From Candidatus Eubacterium faecigallinarum (GTDB taxonomy: Bacteria > Bacillota > Clostridia > Oscillospirales > Acutalibacteraceae), in assembly GCA_019115455.1 (NCBI GenBank), contig DXDN01000001.1, positions 116,289 to 180,288 of the forward strand: a DNA stretch of 64,000 bases. The letters are read 5' to 3'. A program made the position numbers and the translations under genes. This document shows, in pieces, positions 16,701-25,183 of the stretch (position 1 is its first letter; each line of letters opens with the position of its first letter). The notes under the pieces are model-generated. The model saw only the letters and a list, made by a program, of their open reading frames with translations. It had not been told where the DNA came from and made no database searches.

Positions 16701-18556
16701 TGCCACAGATGGGACCGCGCGGAAAATCAGCAGCAATGCAAAAGCCTAAAAACGCAAAAAAAACTTTGCTGCAAATTCTTGAATATATCGGCAAAAACAA
16801 GTTACTGCTAATCGTTGTGCTTATAATGCTTGTTCTCAGCACCGTATGCCAAACCGGCGCATCTTACTGGCTCAAGCCGATACTTGATGACGTGGAGGCG
16901 GCTATAAAAGCCGGCAATTTCGCCACCGAGGGCGTCAAGCAGCTCATAACAAATCTTGTTATCGTCTCCGCTTTTTATATCGGCGCCGCTGTTTTTACTT
17001 TCCTTCAGTCAAGGATAATGGTGACCGTGGCGTACAAAACAACAAATTTAATAAGAAAAGAGCTTTTTAATCATTTACAGACTCTTCCGCTGAGATATTT
17101 TGACTCAAAAACCCACGGCGAAATAATGAGCCGCTTTACCAACGATGTGGATAACATCCAGCTTATGCTGGAGCAGACCATAATTCAGTTTGTGGCGTCT
17201 ATCTTTTCATTTATCAGCATTGTTACCATGATGATTGTGCTCAAGTGGCAGCTCTTTCTCGTGGCGCTTTGTTTCCTTGTGGTTATGATAATCAATTCTC
17301 TGAACATAGCAAAGCACACAAGAAAATATTTCCGCTCACAGCAGGAAGCGCTGGGCAACATGAACGGCAATATCGAGGAAACCATTGAGGGCATGAAGGT
17401 CGTTAAGGTCTTCAACCACGAAGATCAGGCTATGAGTGACTTTGACAAGCTCAACTCAGGCTACCGAGATGTTGCCACCAAAGCAAATTTCTACTCAGGA
17501 ATAATGGGGCCCTGCTCAACGGGCATCAACAACGCCCTTTACGCCACCATTACTCTGGCGGGCGGAATGCTTGTTGTCACTAACTCCCTGGGAATAGGAA
17601 CTTTCTTCACCTTCCTCAGCTATACAAAACAGTTCAGACAGCCCATTGACCAGATCATGAACCAAATGAACAATATCTTCTCCGCTCTTGCCGGCGCTGA
17701 AAGAGTGTTTGAAATCATGGCGATGGATAAAGAAGTTGACGACGGAACAGTCACTATCAAAGAGAAAAAAACTGCCGAGGGTAAGAAATGGTACTGGATA
17801 GACGATGACAAGAAGATTCCCGTTGAGGGCAAAGTAGTGTTTGAAAACGTCAATTTCAGTTATGTTCCCGAAAAGCAGGTACTCAAAAACATAAACCTTT
17901 ATGCTAAGCCGGGACAAAAAATTGCCTTTGTAGGCTCGACGGGCGCAGGCAAAACCACAATAACCAACCTGATCAACCGTTTTTACGATATTCAGGAGGG
18001 CTCAATAACGTATGACGGAATCGACATCAAGCGTATCAAAAAAGATGATTTGAGAAAAAGTCTTGCTATTGTGCTTCAGGATACGCATATGTTTACCGGC
18101 ACAATAATGGACAATATCAGGTACGGCAGACTGGACGCAACTGACGAAGAATGTATCGAAGCCGCCAAGCTTGCCTCGGCTCACTCATTTATAAGGAGGC
18201 TCCCCGACGGCTACAACACAAAGATTACCGGCGACGGCGGCAACTTGTCCCAGGGACAGCGGCAGCTTCTCGCCATAGCCAGAGCGGCGGTTGCCGACCC
18301 GCCTGTTATGATTCTCGACGAGGCAACCTCTTCAATCGACACAAGAACAGAAATGCACATCGAGCACGGAATGGATCGGCTGATGATTGGCAGAACTGTA
18401 TTTGTTATTGCTCACAGGCTGTCCACCGTAAGAAATTCAAACGCCATTATGGTACTTGAGCACGGCGAGATCATCGAGCGAGGCGATCACGACGCCCTGC
18501 TGGCTTTAAAGGGCAGATATTATGAGCTGTGCACCGGAAAAGCAATGCTCACCTAA
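16700..18556 (+). CDS. ABC exporter half-transporter, catalytically complete subunit
   Basis: A 618-residue partner of the preceding subunit. It has six transmembrane helices (about 30-340) and an ATPase domain with Walker A GSTGAGKTT, signature LSQGQ and Walker B MILDEATSSID, keeping the catalytic Glu. A stretch of about 35 residues between the membrane and ATPase domains (EKKTAEGKKWYWIDDDKK) is an insertion often seen in this Clostridial subgroup. The two genes overlap by one base, so stoichiometric production is expected. Confidence 0.92.
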   Translation: MPQMGPRGKSAAMQKPKNAKKTLLQILEYIGKNKLLLIVVLIMLVLSTVCQTGASYWLKPILDDVEAAIKAGNFATEGVKQLITNLVIVSAFYIGAAVFTFLQSRIMVTVAYKTTNLIRKELFNHLQTLPLRYFDSKTHGEIMSRFTNDVDNIQLMLEQTIIQFVASIFSFISIVTMMIVLKWQLFLVALCFLVVMIINSLNIAKHTRKYFRSQQEALGNMNGNIEETIEGMKVVKVFNHEDQAMSDFDKLNSGYRDVATKANFYSGIMGPCSTGINNALYATITLAGGMLVVTNSLGIGTFFTFLSYTKQFRQPIDQIMNQMNNIFSALAGAERVFEIMAMDKEVDDGTVTIKEKKTAEGKKWYWIDDDKKIPVEGKVVFENVNFSYVPEKQVLKNINLYAKPGQKIAFVGSTGAGKTTITNLINRFYDIQEGSITYDGIDIKRIKKDDLRKSLAIVLQDTHMFTGTIMDNIRYGRLDATDEECIEAAKLASAHSFIRRLPDGYNTKITGDGGNLSQGQRQLLAIARAAVADPPVMILDEATSSIDTRTEMHIEHGMDRLMIGRTVFVIAHRLSTVRNSNAIMVLEHGEIIERGDHDALLALKGRYYELCTGKAMLT

Positions 18557-18668
18557 TTTTTTCTGCACTAATTACTCAAAATGCTGATATAAATTTCAGC
18601 TAAAACACAACAGGTTGTGTAACAAGCCAAACACTGCCTTCTTTAATATAAAATATTTTAAAAAAGTC

Positions 18669-18697
18669 TTTACAAAATCCGCCTTAAGTGATATAAT
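18669..18697 (+). promoter_or_regulatory. Strong promoter for the APATG surface protein
   Basis: TTTACA and TATAAT, 17 bases apart, with a leader of about 50 bases. Confidence 0.75.
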
Positions 18698-18756
18698 CAT
18701 ACCATAATTATTGTGTAATTTTATATTTAACTAAATTTTTTAGGGGTGTATTATCT

Positions 18757-19317
18757 ATGAAAAAGTTATTATCAGTTGTACTTGCTGCAATTATGACGGT
18801 TTCTGTTTTCGCACTTTCTGTTGTACCTGCAATGGCTGCTGACACAGTTAATAGTCCTACAGCCACAACAGCAGTTGACAACGCTCCCACTCTTATGGTA
18901 AACGGTGTTGTAACTGTAACAGACATCACATATACCGTAAGCGGTACCAGCGTTCAGTCAGTTACATTCAGATATGTCGGCGAAGGAACTCTCATTGGTT
19001 GGGAGCACAACCTCCAGAAGCTCGGACTTACAGAAAGCACCGACTACACAGTTGTTAACAACGCTGACGGTTCACTGACAATCAACTTCATCAGTGCAGC
19101 TGCCAACGAGGATTGGGACAACGGTGAGGTTACCGTTAACGCACTCGTTGATTTCGGCGACGGAACAACAGCTGTTCAGGTTGATACAACAAAAGCCAAT
19201 GATTCATCAAAGGCTCCTGCAACAGGTATCTCAACAACTCTCGTAGCAGGAAGTGTTGCTGTTGCTTGCGCAGGCATCGCAGTTCTTGCAGCAACCAAGA
19301 AGAGATCTGCAAAATAA
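18757..19317 (+). CDS. Small cell-wall-anchored surface protein with APATG sorting signal
   Basis: A 186-residue secreted protein: a signal peptide (about 1-27, ending AMAA), one beta-rich domain of about 110 residues that I do not recognise, a short linker, then a sorting signal. That signal is APATG (153-157), a hydrophobic helix, and the basic tail KKRSAK. It lies directly upstream of the class B sortase gene and is its most obvious substrate. The domain (SVQSVTFRYVGEGTLIGWEHN... then NALVDFGDGTTAVQV) vaguely recalls cohesin-like folds, but I would not assign it. A consensus promoter and many T-ending codons suggest strong expression. It has its own terminator. Confidence 0.8.
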   Translation: MKKLLSVVLAAIMTVSVFALSVVPAMAADTVNSPTATTAVDNAPTLMVNGVVTVTDITYTVSGTSVQSVTFRYVGEGTLIGWEHNLQKLGLTESTDYTVVNNADGSLTINFISAAANEDWDNGEVTVNALVDFGDGTTAVQVDTTKANDSSKAPATGISTTLVAGSVAVACAGIAVLAATKKRSAK

Positions 19318-19331
19318 TTCAGTAAACAATT

Positions 19332-19370
19332 AAAAGAACCTGTTTGCCGTTTGGTGAACAGGTCCTTTTT
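19332..19370 (+). terminator. Terminator between the surface protein and sortase genes
   Basis: AAAGAACCTGTTT pairs with GAACAGGTCCTTT (one mismatch and one wobble), then a short T run. Confidence 0.75.
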
Positions 19371-19402
19371 AGTCTAAGGCAAAATTATCAGGGTGATATA
19401 CT

Positions 19403-20215
19403 TTGAACGAAAGCAATAATTTTAACCAGCAGGAAGAAAACAATCAGGAAAAGAAGAAAAATCCGGCAAAGCTGATACTGATATTTATAATAGTATTCGT
19501 GGCGGTATTCTGCGGTATCTATTTCGGCACACAGATTTACAATAATATGGTAAATCAGCCGCCGGAAACCTCCCAAACCACCACTAAAGAGCAGACCACC
19601 TCTCCCCAGGGGCTGGTTGACAATCCCATAGATTTTTCCTCTCTCCAGGCAAAAAATGATGAAATATATGCGTGGATTAAAGTTGACGGAACAAACGTTG
19701 ACTACCCGATAGTTCAAAACGCAGTAAACGACGAATTTTATCTTAAACACAGCGCTGAGGACAAAAGCTGGTCAGCCAGCGGCGCAATATATACCGAGAT
19801 GGTAAACGGCAAAACTTTTAACGACCCGATAACCTTAATTTACGGCCACAACGGCTACGGCGACTCGATGTTTACCACTCTGCACCGCTTTGAGGACCAG
19901 GAATTTTTTGACTCGAATCCTTACTTTTATATTTATCTGCCGGGCAGAAAGCTGACATATCAAATCATTTCCGCTTTCAAATATGACGACCGGCATATTA
20001 TGAATTCCTTTAATTTTGCTGACACGGCAGTGCTGACTGAATTTCAGGAGGAAATTATGAATCCTGATTCAACGCTAAAGAACGTCAGAACTCAGCTTGA
20101 CACTGAGATAAACGAAACCAGCAAAATAGTAATTCTATCAACCTGTATTACAAATCAGGACAGCAGCAGATATTTAGTATGCGGAGTATTGACAAAAGAT
20201 GAAAAAACCAATTGA
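19403..20215 (+). CDS. srtB: Class B sortase
   Basis: A 270-residue membrane-anchored transpeptidase that joins surface proteins to the cell wall. It has a basic N-terminus, one transmembrane helix (about 23-43), a Thr/Gln-rich stalk and a sortase B domain. Catalytic residues are visible: His149 in LIYGHNGYGD, Cys248 in ILSTC and Arg256 in SSRYLVCG. The run AWIKVDGTNVDYPIVQ is typical of class B. The TTG start follows AGGGTGAT. Clostridioides difficile SrtB accepts (S/P)PxTG, which fits the local SPATG and APATG proteins. Its 3' end overlaps the LCP gene by 17 bases. Confidence 0.92.
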   Translation: MNESNNFNQQEENNQEKKKNPAKLILIFIIVFVAVFCGIYFGTQIYNNMVNQPPETSQTTTKEQTTSPQGLVDNPIDFSSLQAKNDEIYAWIKVDGTNVDYPIVQNAVNDEFYLKHSAEDKSWSASGAIYTEMVNGKTFNDPITLIYGHNGYGDSMFTTLHRFEDQEFFDSNPYFYIYLPGRKLTYQIISAFKYDDRHIMNSFNFADTAVLTEFQEEIMNPDSTLKNVRTQLDTEINETSKIVILSTCITNQDSSRYLVCGVLTKDEKTN

Positions 20216-21530
20216 TCCAAATTTAGACAACTTTGACAATGAGGAACTTCCCATTGACATTGCGGCACCTGAGGCGGAGAATGCGAATCCTCTGAAAGAC
20301 GGGAACACAGAGTCCCCTGCCGAAAGTTCAAAACCGGCTGGAAGCAGCAGCCCGATAACTGCCGATGATTTTAAAATGCGTGAGAAGCAGTATTATCACA
20401 GCTCCTCCCACCGTCATCGCAGCTCCGGCTCGCACTCTCATTCGCACCATTCCCACCATTCGCACCACTCGTTGCACTCTTCCCATTCCGGGAAAAAGAA
20501 GAAAAAGAACAAAAAAAGCCTGCCTGTTGCGGCAAAAATAGCTATTGCCTTTTTGGCAATCATTCTTATTCTTATAATTGCTGTTGTGGGAACTGTTCTT
20601 TTCCTCCAGAACCAAGGAAAAAACAATCTGACAAACGTCACCACCCAGACAGACTATGAGGAAAAAATATCATACAACGGCCATGAATATGTGTATAATG
20701 ACGATATCGTTGCTATTGCCTTTATCGGCGTTGATAAGCGAAATATTGACGACGAGGGCTCAACATCGGGCACGGCAGGACAGGCTGACGCCAATATTGT
20801 TGCGGCTGTTGACACCTCTACAGGCGAAGTTACCGCAATTGCCGTTCCCCGTGACACTATGGTGGAGGTCGACCTTTATTCCGAAAACGACATTTTCTTA
20901 AGGAACGAGACTATGCAGCTCTGTCTGAGCTACGCTTACGGCAACGGAACGGACACCTCGGCGACCAACGTCACCACGTCGCTGAGCCGAATTCTTTATG
21001 ATGTTCCGATCAGCAAATACTTTGCCCTTGACCTTAACGGCATTGACCCGATTAATGACGCAGTGGGCGGTGTAGTTGTTGAATCACTCTTCGATTTTGA
21101 CGAATTCGGTATCAAAAAGGGCGATAAAATCCATATCGGTGAGGATATCCCGGCAGAAAACTACGTCAGAACGAGAGATATGGACACAATCAACGCTTCG
21201 CTGAACAGAACAGCAAGGCAGGTGCAGTACATCAAGGCGTTTGCCGCTCAGCTTGCACCGGCGGTAATGAACGATTTCAGCATCGTAAGCCAGCTTTATA
21301 ACACAGCATCTGAATACAGCACAACTAATATTTCGCTGTCGGACGCAACTTATCTTGCGGCTCTGCTGGTTTCAAAGAACACTCTGGACTTTGAAACAAT
21401 AACCATTGAAGGCGAGATGAAACCCAGCACCAACACCCAGTATGCCGACGTGGTATACGCGGAATTTTATCCCGACGAGGATATGCTGATGCAGACTGTT
21501 CTTGACACCTTCTACACTCAAATTGACTAA
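20199..21530 (+). CDS. LytR-CpsA-Psr (LCP) family protein with His-rich cytoplasmic segment
   Basis: A 443-residue LCP protein, a family that transfers undecaprenyl-linked glycopolymers such as teichoic acids to peptidoglycan. An acidic N-terminus (1-60) is followed by a His/Ser-rich tract (about 67-96, 13 His), a Lys run (99-106), one transmembrane helix (about 110-136) and the extracellular LCP domain (about 170-340: FIGVDKRN, DANIVAAVDTSTGEVTAI, PRDTMVEV, ENYVRTRDMD). The His tract lies inside the cell and is not a family feature. Overlap with the sortase gene implies co-expression of two wall-attachment enzymes. A weak GGAG lies 13 bases upstream; translational coupling may drive initiation. 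Confidence 0.88.
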   Translation: MKKPIDPNLDNFDNEELPIDIAAPEAENANPLKDGNTESPAESSKPAGSSSPITADDFKMREKQYYHSSSHRHRSSGSHSHSHHSHHSHHSLHSSHSGKKKKKNKKSLPVAAKIAIAFLAIILILIIAVVGTVLFLQNQGKNNLTNVTTQTDYEEKISYNGHEYVYNDDIVAIAFIGVDKRNIDDEGSTSGTAGQADANIVAAVDTSTGEVTAIAVPRDTMVEVDLYSENDIFLRNETMQLCLSYAYGNGTDTSATNVTTSLSRILYDVPISKYFALDLNGIDPINDAVGGVVVESLFDFDEFGIKKGDKIHIGEDIPAENYVRTRDMDTINASLNRTARQVQYIKAFAAQLAPAVMNDFSIVSQLYNTASEYSTTNISLSDATYLAALLVSKNTLDFETITIEGEMKPSTNTQYADVVYAEFYPDEDMLMQTVLDTFYTQID

Positions 21531-21555
21531 AATTAATTCACAGGAGTATGTGACT

Positions 21556-22401
21556 ATGAATAAGGAAACAAAAAAAATGCTCTCCTCCTACGCTGTTAAA
21601 ATCAGAATGGGAATAATCGAGAGCACCCACGGTGCAAAAGCCGGTCATCCGGGCGGCAGTCTTTCCGCCGCCGATTTGTTCGCCTATCTCTATTTCAGGG
21701 AAATGAATGTCGACCCGAAGAATCCCAAATCCCCTGAAAGGGACAGATTTGTGCTGTCAAAGGGTCACTGCGCACCGGGTCTTTACAGTGCGCTTGCATA
21801 CAAGGGATTTTTCCCGGTAGAGGATCTGCCTACCCTGCGCCACATTGATTCATATCTTCAGGGTCACCCGAATATGAACACGGTTCCCGGCATTGATATG
21901 TCAACCGGTTCGCTGGGTCAGGGTATCAGCGCCGCCGCCGGAATGGCAAAGGGCGCCAAGTACATAGGCAACGACAAAATACGAGTATACACCCTGCTGG
22001 GCGACGGTGAAATTGAAGAAGGTCAGGTATGGGAGGCAATGATGTTTGCCAATCAGTATAAGCTTGACAATTTCTGCGTTATCATTGACTGCAACGGTCT
22101 TCAAATAGACGGCGCCTGCGAGGACGTAATGAGCGCCGAGCCTGTGGACGAAAAACTCAAGGCTTTCGGCTTTGACGTTATCACCGTAGACGGCAATGAT
22201 TTTGACGAGCTTGAAAAAGCATTTGATGCTTTCCACGCCAGCAAAAAGCCTTTTGCAATAGTAATGAAAACTGTTAAGGGCAAGGGCGTTTCCTATATGG
22301 AGAACCAGGTTGACTGGCACGGCAAGGCTCCAAATGACGAAGAATATAAAATCGCTATGGACGAACTGAAGGCAAAGCTTGCCGAGATTGAGGAGGTGTG
22401 A
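21556..22401 (+). CDS. Transketolase, N-terminal subunit
   Basis: A 281-residue thiamine diphosphate-binding half of a split transketolase, which moves two-carbon units between sugar phosphates in the non-oxidative pentose phosphate pathway. It has GHPGGSLSAADLFAYLYF near the start, GHCAPGLYSAL, and the ThDP/Mg motif GDGEIEEGQVWEAM. The ATG at 21556 follows CAGGAG; an upstream in-frame start at 21502 would lie inside the LCP gene. It is 25 bases after the LCP gene and followed at once by the C-terminal half. Confidence 0.95.
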   Translation: MNKETKKMLSSYAVKIRMGIIESTHGAKAGHPGGSLSAADLFAYLYFREMNVDPKNPKSPERDRFVLSKGHCAPGLYSALAYKGFFPVEDLPTLRHIDSYLQGHPNMNTVPGIDMSTGSLGQGISAAAGMAKGAKYIGNDKIRVYTLLGDGEIEEGQVWEAMMFANQYKLDNFCVIIDCNGLQIDGACEDVMSAEPVDEKLKAFGFDVITVDGNDFDELEKAFDAFHASKKPFAIVMKTVKGKGVSYMENQVDWHGKAPNDEEYKIAMDELKAKLAEIEEV

Positions 22402-22403
22402 TT

Positions 22404-23345
22404 ATGGCGGATATCAAGAAGATAGCTACACGTGAAAGCTATGGTAATGCTCTTAAAGAGCTTGCTCAGGAGGGCGCCGACAATCTTGTGGTACTTGACG
22501 CCGACCTGTCAGCGGCTACAAAAACCGGCATCTTCAAAAAGGCATTTCCCGAACGCCATATCAACTGCGGCATTGCCGAGGCAAATATGATTTGCGTTGC
22601 CGCCGGACTCAGCACCATGGGACTTGTTCCGTTTGCCTCAAGCTTTGCAATGTTTGCAGCCGGCAGAGCCTTTGAACAGGTTAGAAACACGGTGGGATAC
22701 CCTCACCTTAATGTTAAAATCGGCGCTACACACGCCGGAATCTCCGTCGGTGAAGACGGCGCATCACACCAGTGCTGCGAGGATTTTGCGCTTATGCGCT
22801 CAATCCCGGGAATGGTAGTTATCTGCCCCGCTGACGATGTTGAGGCAAAGCAGGCTGTAAAAGCGGCTTACAAATACGAGGGTCCCGTTTATCTCAGATT
22901 CGGCAGACTTGCAGTAGACGTATTTCATGACGACGATTATAAATTTGAAATAGGTAAGGGCGAGCTTGTAAGCGAGGGCAGCGACGTAACGATTATCGCA
23001 AATGGTCTTATGGTAGCCGAAGCCATCAAGGCAGGAGAGATGCTGGCACAAAAAGGAATCAGCGCCGAAATCATCAACATGGCAACCATTAAACCCCTTG
23101 ACGAAGAGCTGGTTATCGCCTCAGCCAAAAAGACAGGAAAAGTAATCACTGTTGAGGAACACAATATCATAGGCGGTCTCGGCGAAGCGGTATGCTCCGC
23201 TCTGAGCGAAAAATGCCCGACTCCCGTTAAGCGTATCGGCGTAAACGACGAGTTCGGTCACAGCGGACCTGCCGTTGACCTTCTTAAACAGTTCGGTCTT
23301 TGTGCTGACAATATTGCGGCTGTTGCCGAGGAATTTGTAAAATAA
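22404..23345 (+). CDS. Transketolase, C-terminal subunit
   Basis: A 313-residue pyrimidine-binding and C-terminal half of the split transketolase, with the catalytic Glu in NCGIAEANMICVAAGL. A C-terminal swivel domain (VTIIANGLMVAEAIKAGEML ... VEEHNIIGGLGEAV) completes it. AGGAGG lies 7 bases before the ATG at 22404, inside the 3' end of the partner gene, so the halves are tightly coupled. A two-gene transketolase is usual in Clostridia. Confidence 0.95.
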   Translation: MADIKKIATRESYGNALKELAQEGADNLVVLDADLSAATKTGIFKKAFPERHINCGIAEANMICVAAGLSTMGLVPFASSFAMFAAGRAFEQVRNTVGYPHLNVKIGATHAGISVGEDGASHQCCEDFALMRSIPGMVVICPADDVEAKQAVKAAYKYEGPVYLRFGRLAVDVFHDDDYKFEIGKGELVSEGSDVTIIANGLMVAEAIKAGEMLAQKGISAEIINMATIKPLDEELVIASAKKTGKVITVEEHNIIGGLGEAVCSALSEKCPTPVKRIGVNDEFGHSGPAVDLLKQFGLCADNIAAVAEEFVK

Positions 23346-23348
23346 CTT

Positions 23349-23375
23349 TAAAGCCCCTTTTTAGGGGCTTTTTTA
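23349..23375 (+). terminator. Terminator after transketolase
   Basis: AAAGCCCCT / AGGGGCTTT stem, TTTT loop, then six T. Confidence 0.88.
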
Positions 23376-23430
23376 TATAATTTTACGGAAAGTTTTTGTC
23401 GTAAATATTTGAATTTTATCAGTTGTTTTG

Positions 23431-23459
23431 TTTACATAGAATATTCTGTGTGTTATAAT
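23431..23459 (+). promoter_or_regulatory. Promoter for hpt
   Basis: TTTACA and TATAAT, 17 bases apart. Confidence 0.75.
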
Positions 23460-23504
23460 CTAATGCACAGGATTTATGCCCCAAGGCATCACGGAGGAGA
23501 AGAT

Positions 23505-24044
23505 ATGCACAACGATATTGAAAAAATACTTGTCACCGAGGAAGAGCTGGCAGAGGTTACAAAAAAGCTGGGCGAAAAAATCACCCGTGACTATGCCGGA
23601 AAAAAGCTGCTCATCGTAGGCGTTTTGAAAGGCTCAATTTATTTTCTTACAGACCTTTCAAGGCACATTGACCTGCCGTGCCATATTGATTTCGTTCAGG
23701 CATCAAGCTACGGAAGCAGCACGGTATCCAGCGGAAAAATCGAGATAATAAAAGATATAAGCGATGATTTGACAGGTTTTGACGTACTGCTGGTTGAGGA
23801 TATTTTGGACACCGGCAAAACTCTCAAGCATATCCATGACATGCTCTCAAAGAGAAATCCCGAGTCCATCGCCGTTGTTACACTGCTGGACAAACCATCC
23901 AGGAGAGAGGTGGACATCTACGCCGACTATATCGGCATAGACGTGCCAAACGCATTTGTTGTGGGCTACGGTCTTGACTATGACCAGTATTACAGAAATT
24001 TGCCATATATAGGAATTCTTAAGGAAGAAATCTACAAAAACTGA
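23505..24044 (+). CDS. hpt: Hypoxanthine phosphoribosyltransferase
   Basis: A 179-residue purine salvage enzyme that converts hypoxanthine (and guanine) plus PRPP to the nucleotides. The PRPP-binding loop is VEDILDTGKTL, with the preceding GVLKGSIYFLTDL and the base-binding region FVVGYGLDYDQYYRNLPYIG. The start is fixed by GGAGGAGA just upstream of the ATG at 23505. It is monocistronic; a new promoter begins right after its stop codon. Confidence 0.96.
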   Translation: MHNDIEKILVTEEELAEVTKKLGEKITRDYAGKKLLIVGVLKGSIYFLTDLSRHIDLPCHIDFVQASSYGSSTVSSGKIEIIKDISDDLTGFDVLLVEDILDTGKTLKHIHDMLSKRNPESIAVVTLLDKPSRREVDIYADYIGIDVPNAFVVGYGLDYDQYYRNLPYIGILKEEIYKN

Positions 24045-24073
24045 TTGACTTCTTATTTTATCTAATGTAAAAT
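24045..24073 (+). promoter_or_regulatory. Promoter for the cobalamin-riboswitch transcript
   Basis: TTGACT directly follows the hpt stop codon, and TAAAAT lies 17 bases further. Transcription should begin near 24080, at the 5' edge of the riboswitch. Confidence 0.75.
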
Positions 24074-24079
24074 ACAACA

Positions 24080-24389
24080 GACGGTTTGCGTGGCAAGCCA
24101 CGTGATTAAAAGGGAACCGGGTGAGAATCCCGGACAACCGCCATTACCGTATCAGATGAGGGAATACCCGTACATCCGCATTGCCATTGGGAAACTGAGA
24201 AGGCGCGGGTGTATGTATATCGTAAAGGATATACTAATCTCAAGCCGGGAGACCTGCCGTCAAAGGTGACAGATGTTTCACCTATCAAATTCAGCTTTTG
24301 GGCAAGTGGGAAAGCGATGGATTAATGAATCCTAAACGGTGCCGTGTCTTGGCGCCGCTGAACCCCTGCCCTTGGCAGGGGATTTTTTT
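24080..24389 (+). ncRNA. Cobalamin (adenosylcobalamin-type) riboswitch with expression platform
   Basis: The leader holds the conserved core of cobalamin riboswitches: AAAAGGGAACCGGGTGAGAA (from 24108), the following CCCGGACAACCGCC, the GCCATTGGGAAACTGAGAAG block (24182-24202), and an intact B12 box AGCCGGGAGACCTGCC (24243-24258). After the aptamer come a stem CGGTGCC / GGCGCCG (24337-24357) and an 8-bp hairpin with a T run right at the start codon. Binding of B12 should switch off the downstream genes when the vitamin is plentiful. This accounts for the 345-base gap between hpt and the DUF4430 gene. Confidence 0.93.
24363..24389 (+). terminator. Riboswitch off-hairpin overlapping the Shine-Dalgarno of the DUF4430 gene
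   Basis: CCCCTGCC / GGCAGGGG with loop CTT is followed by seven T and then the ATG. The 3' arm includes AGGGG, the only ribosome site, 8 bases before the start. The hairpin can therefore act both as an intrinsic terminator and as a sequestering stem. Confidence 0.8.
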
Positions 24390-25136
24390 ATGAAAAAAAT
24401 TATTACTCTATTATTGTGCGCCATATTTGCGTTCACACTGTTCGGATGTTCGGCTGACAGCGTCAGCAATACCGAAAACAGTACTTCGGCTGTTTTGGCA
24501 CAGCGCGATCCTGAACAATCTGCCCAAAACGGTCAGGATTCTGCAAAACAGGAGGAAAACTCAGACAGCGACAAAGGCGGCGGAAATACTATCGTCGCTC
24601 AAAACGATAAGGAAAAATCTACGACGTCATCCACCACGGCTAAAAAGCAAAGCTCCTCAGCAGACGCAGGCACCACCAAAAAAAGCAGTGAAAAAAATAA
24701 TAATACCACAGCTAAAAGCAGCACCGCAAAAAGCACGACAAAACCCAAGACGACGACCAGCTCATCTTCTTACATTACCTGCACTGTTACGGTGGAATGC
24801 AAAGTCATACTCAGCAACATGGACGACCTTAAAGCAGGTCACGAGGATTTTGTGCCCGACGACGGATACATTATAAGAAGCCACAGCGTAACATTAAAAA
24901 ACGGCGCAACGGCATATGACGCAGTAAAAGAAGCGTGCGATAAAAACGGTGTGCGGCTGAATGCTGTCAGCAGCAGCTACGGAACGTATGTGGCAGGAAT
25001 CAACAACATTGACGAAAAGGACTGCGGCAGCCAAAGCGGCTGGATATATAAAGTCAACAATGTTTCGCCGTCAAAAAGCTGTGCGAAATACAAGCTGAAA
25101 AACGGCGACGCCATCACTTTCAGCTACGTTTGCTAG
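24390..25136 (+). CDS. DUF4430 lipoprotein, transcobalamin beta-domain-like
   Basis: A 248-residue predicted lipoprotein. Its signal peptide ends in FGC (lipid-bearing Cys20). A Ser/Thr/Lys/Asn-rich linker spans about 21-127. The C-terminal domain (about 128-248) matches DUF4430: VTLKNGATAYDAVKEAC, GTYVAGINNIDEKDCGSQSGWIYKVNN and YKLKNGDAITFSYVC. That fold is also the C-terminal cobalamin-contacting domain of animal intrinsic factor and transcobalamin. Control by a cobalamin riboswitch makes B12 (or a corrinoid) the likely ligand; binding itself is inference. The start at 24390 directly follows the riboswitch hairpin and begins a proper signal peptide; an in-frame ATG 51 bases earlier would lie inside the hairpins. 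The alpha-toroid gene follows on the same transcript. Confidence 0.85.
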   Translation: MKKIITLLLCAIFAFTLFGCSADSVSNTENSTSAVLAQRDPEQSAQNGQDSAKQEENSDSDKGGGNTIVAQNDKEKSTTSSTTAKKQSSSADAGTTKKSSEKNNNTTAKSSTAKSTTKPKTTTSSSSYITCTVTVECKVILSNMDDLKAGHEDFVPDDGYIIRSHSVTLKNGATAYDAVKEACDKNGVRLNAVSSSYGTYVAGINNIDEKDCGSQSGWIYKVNNVSPSKSCAKYKLKNGDAITFSYVC

Positions 25137-25144
25137 AAAATAAA

Positions 25145-25168
25145 AAACACGGCGTAATGCCGTTTTAA
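25145..25168 (+). terminator. Weak hairpin between the two riboswitch-controlled genes
   Basis: A 5-bp stem ACGGC / GCCGT followed by four T, within the 47-base spacer. It may lower expression of the second gene, but is too weak to be a sure terminator. Confidence 0.35.
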
Positions 25169-25183
25169 CAGGAGAAAAAACAA

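Noticed and set aside
20438..20644. Open frames opposite the His-rich LCP region
   Set aside because: They are reverse images of the His/Ser/Lys repeats and encode only low-complexity sequence.
24339..24389. An upstream ATG that would lengthen the DUF4430 protein by 17 residues
   Set aside because: It falls within the riboswitch expression platform, and it would push the signal peptide inward. The ATG at 24390 has the ribosome site and a clean lipoprotein signal.
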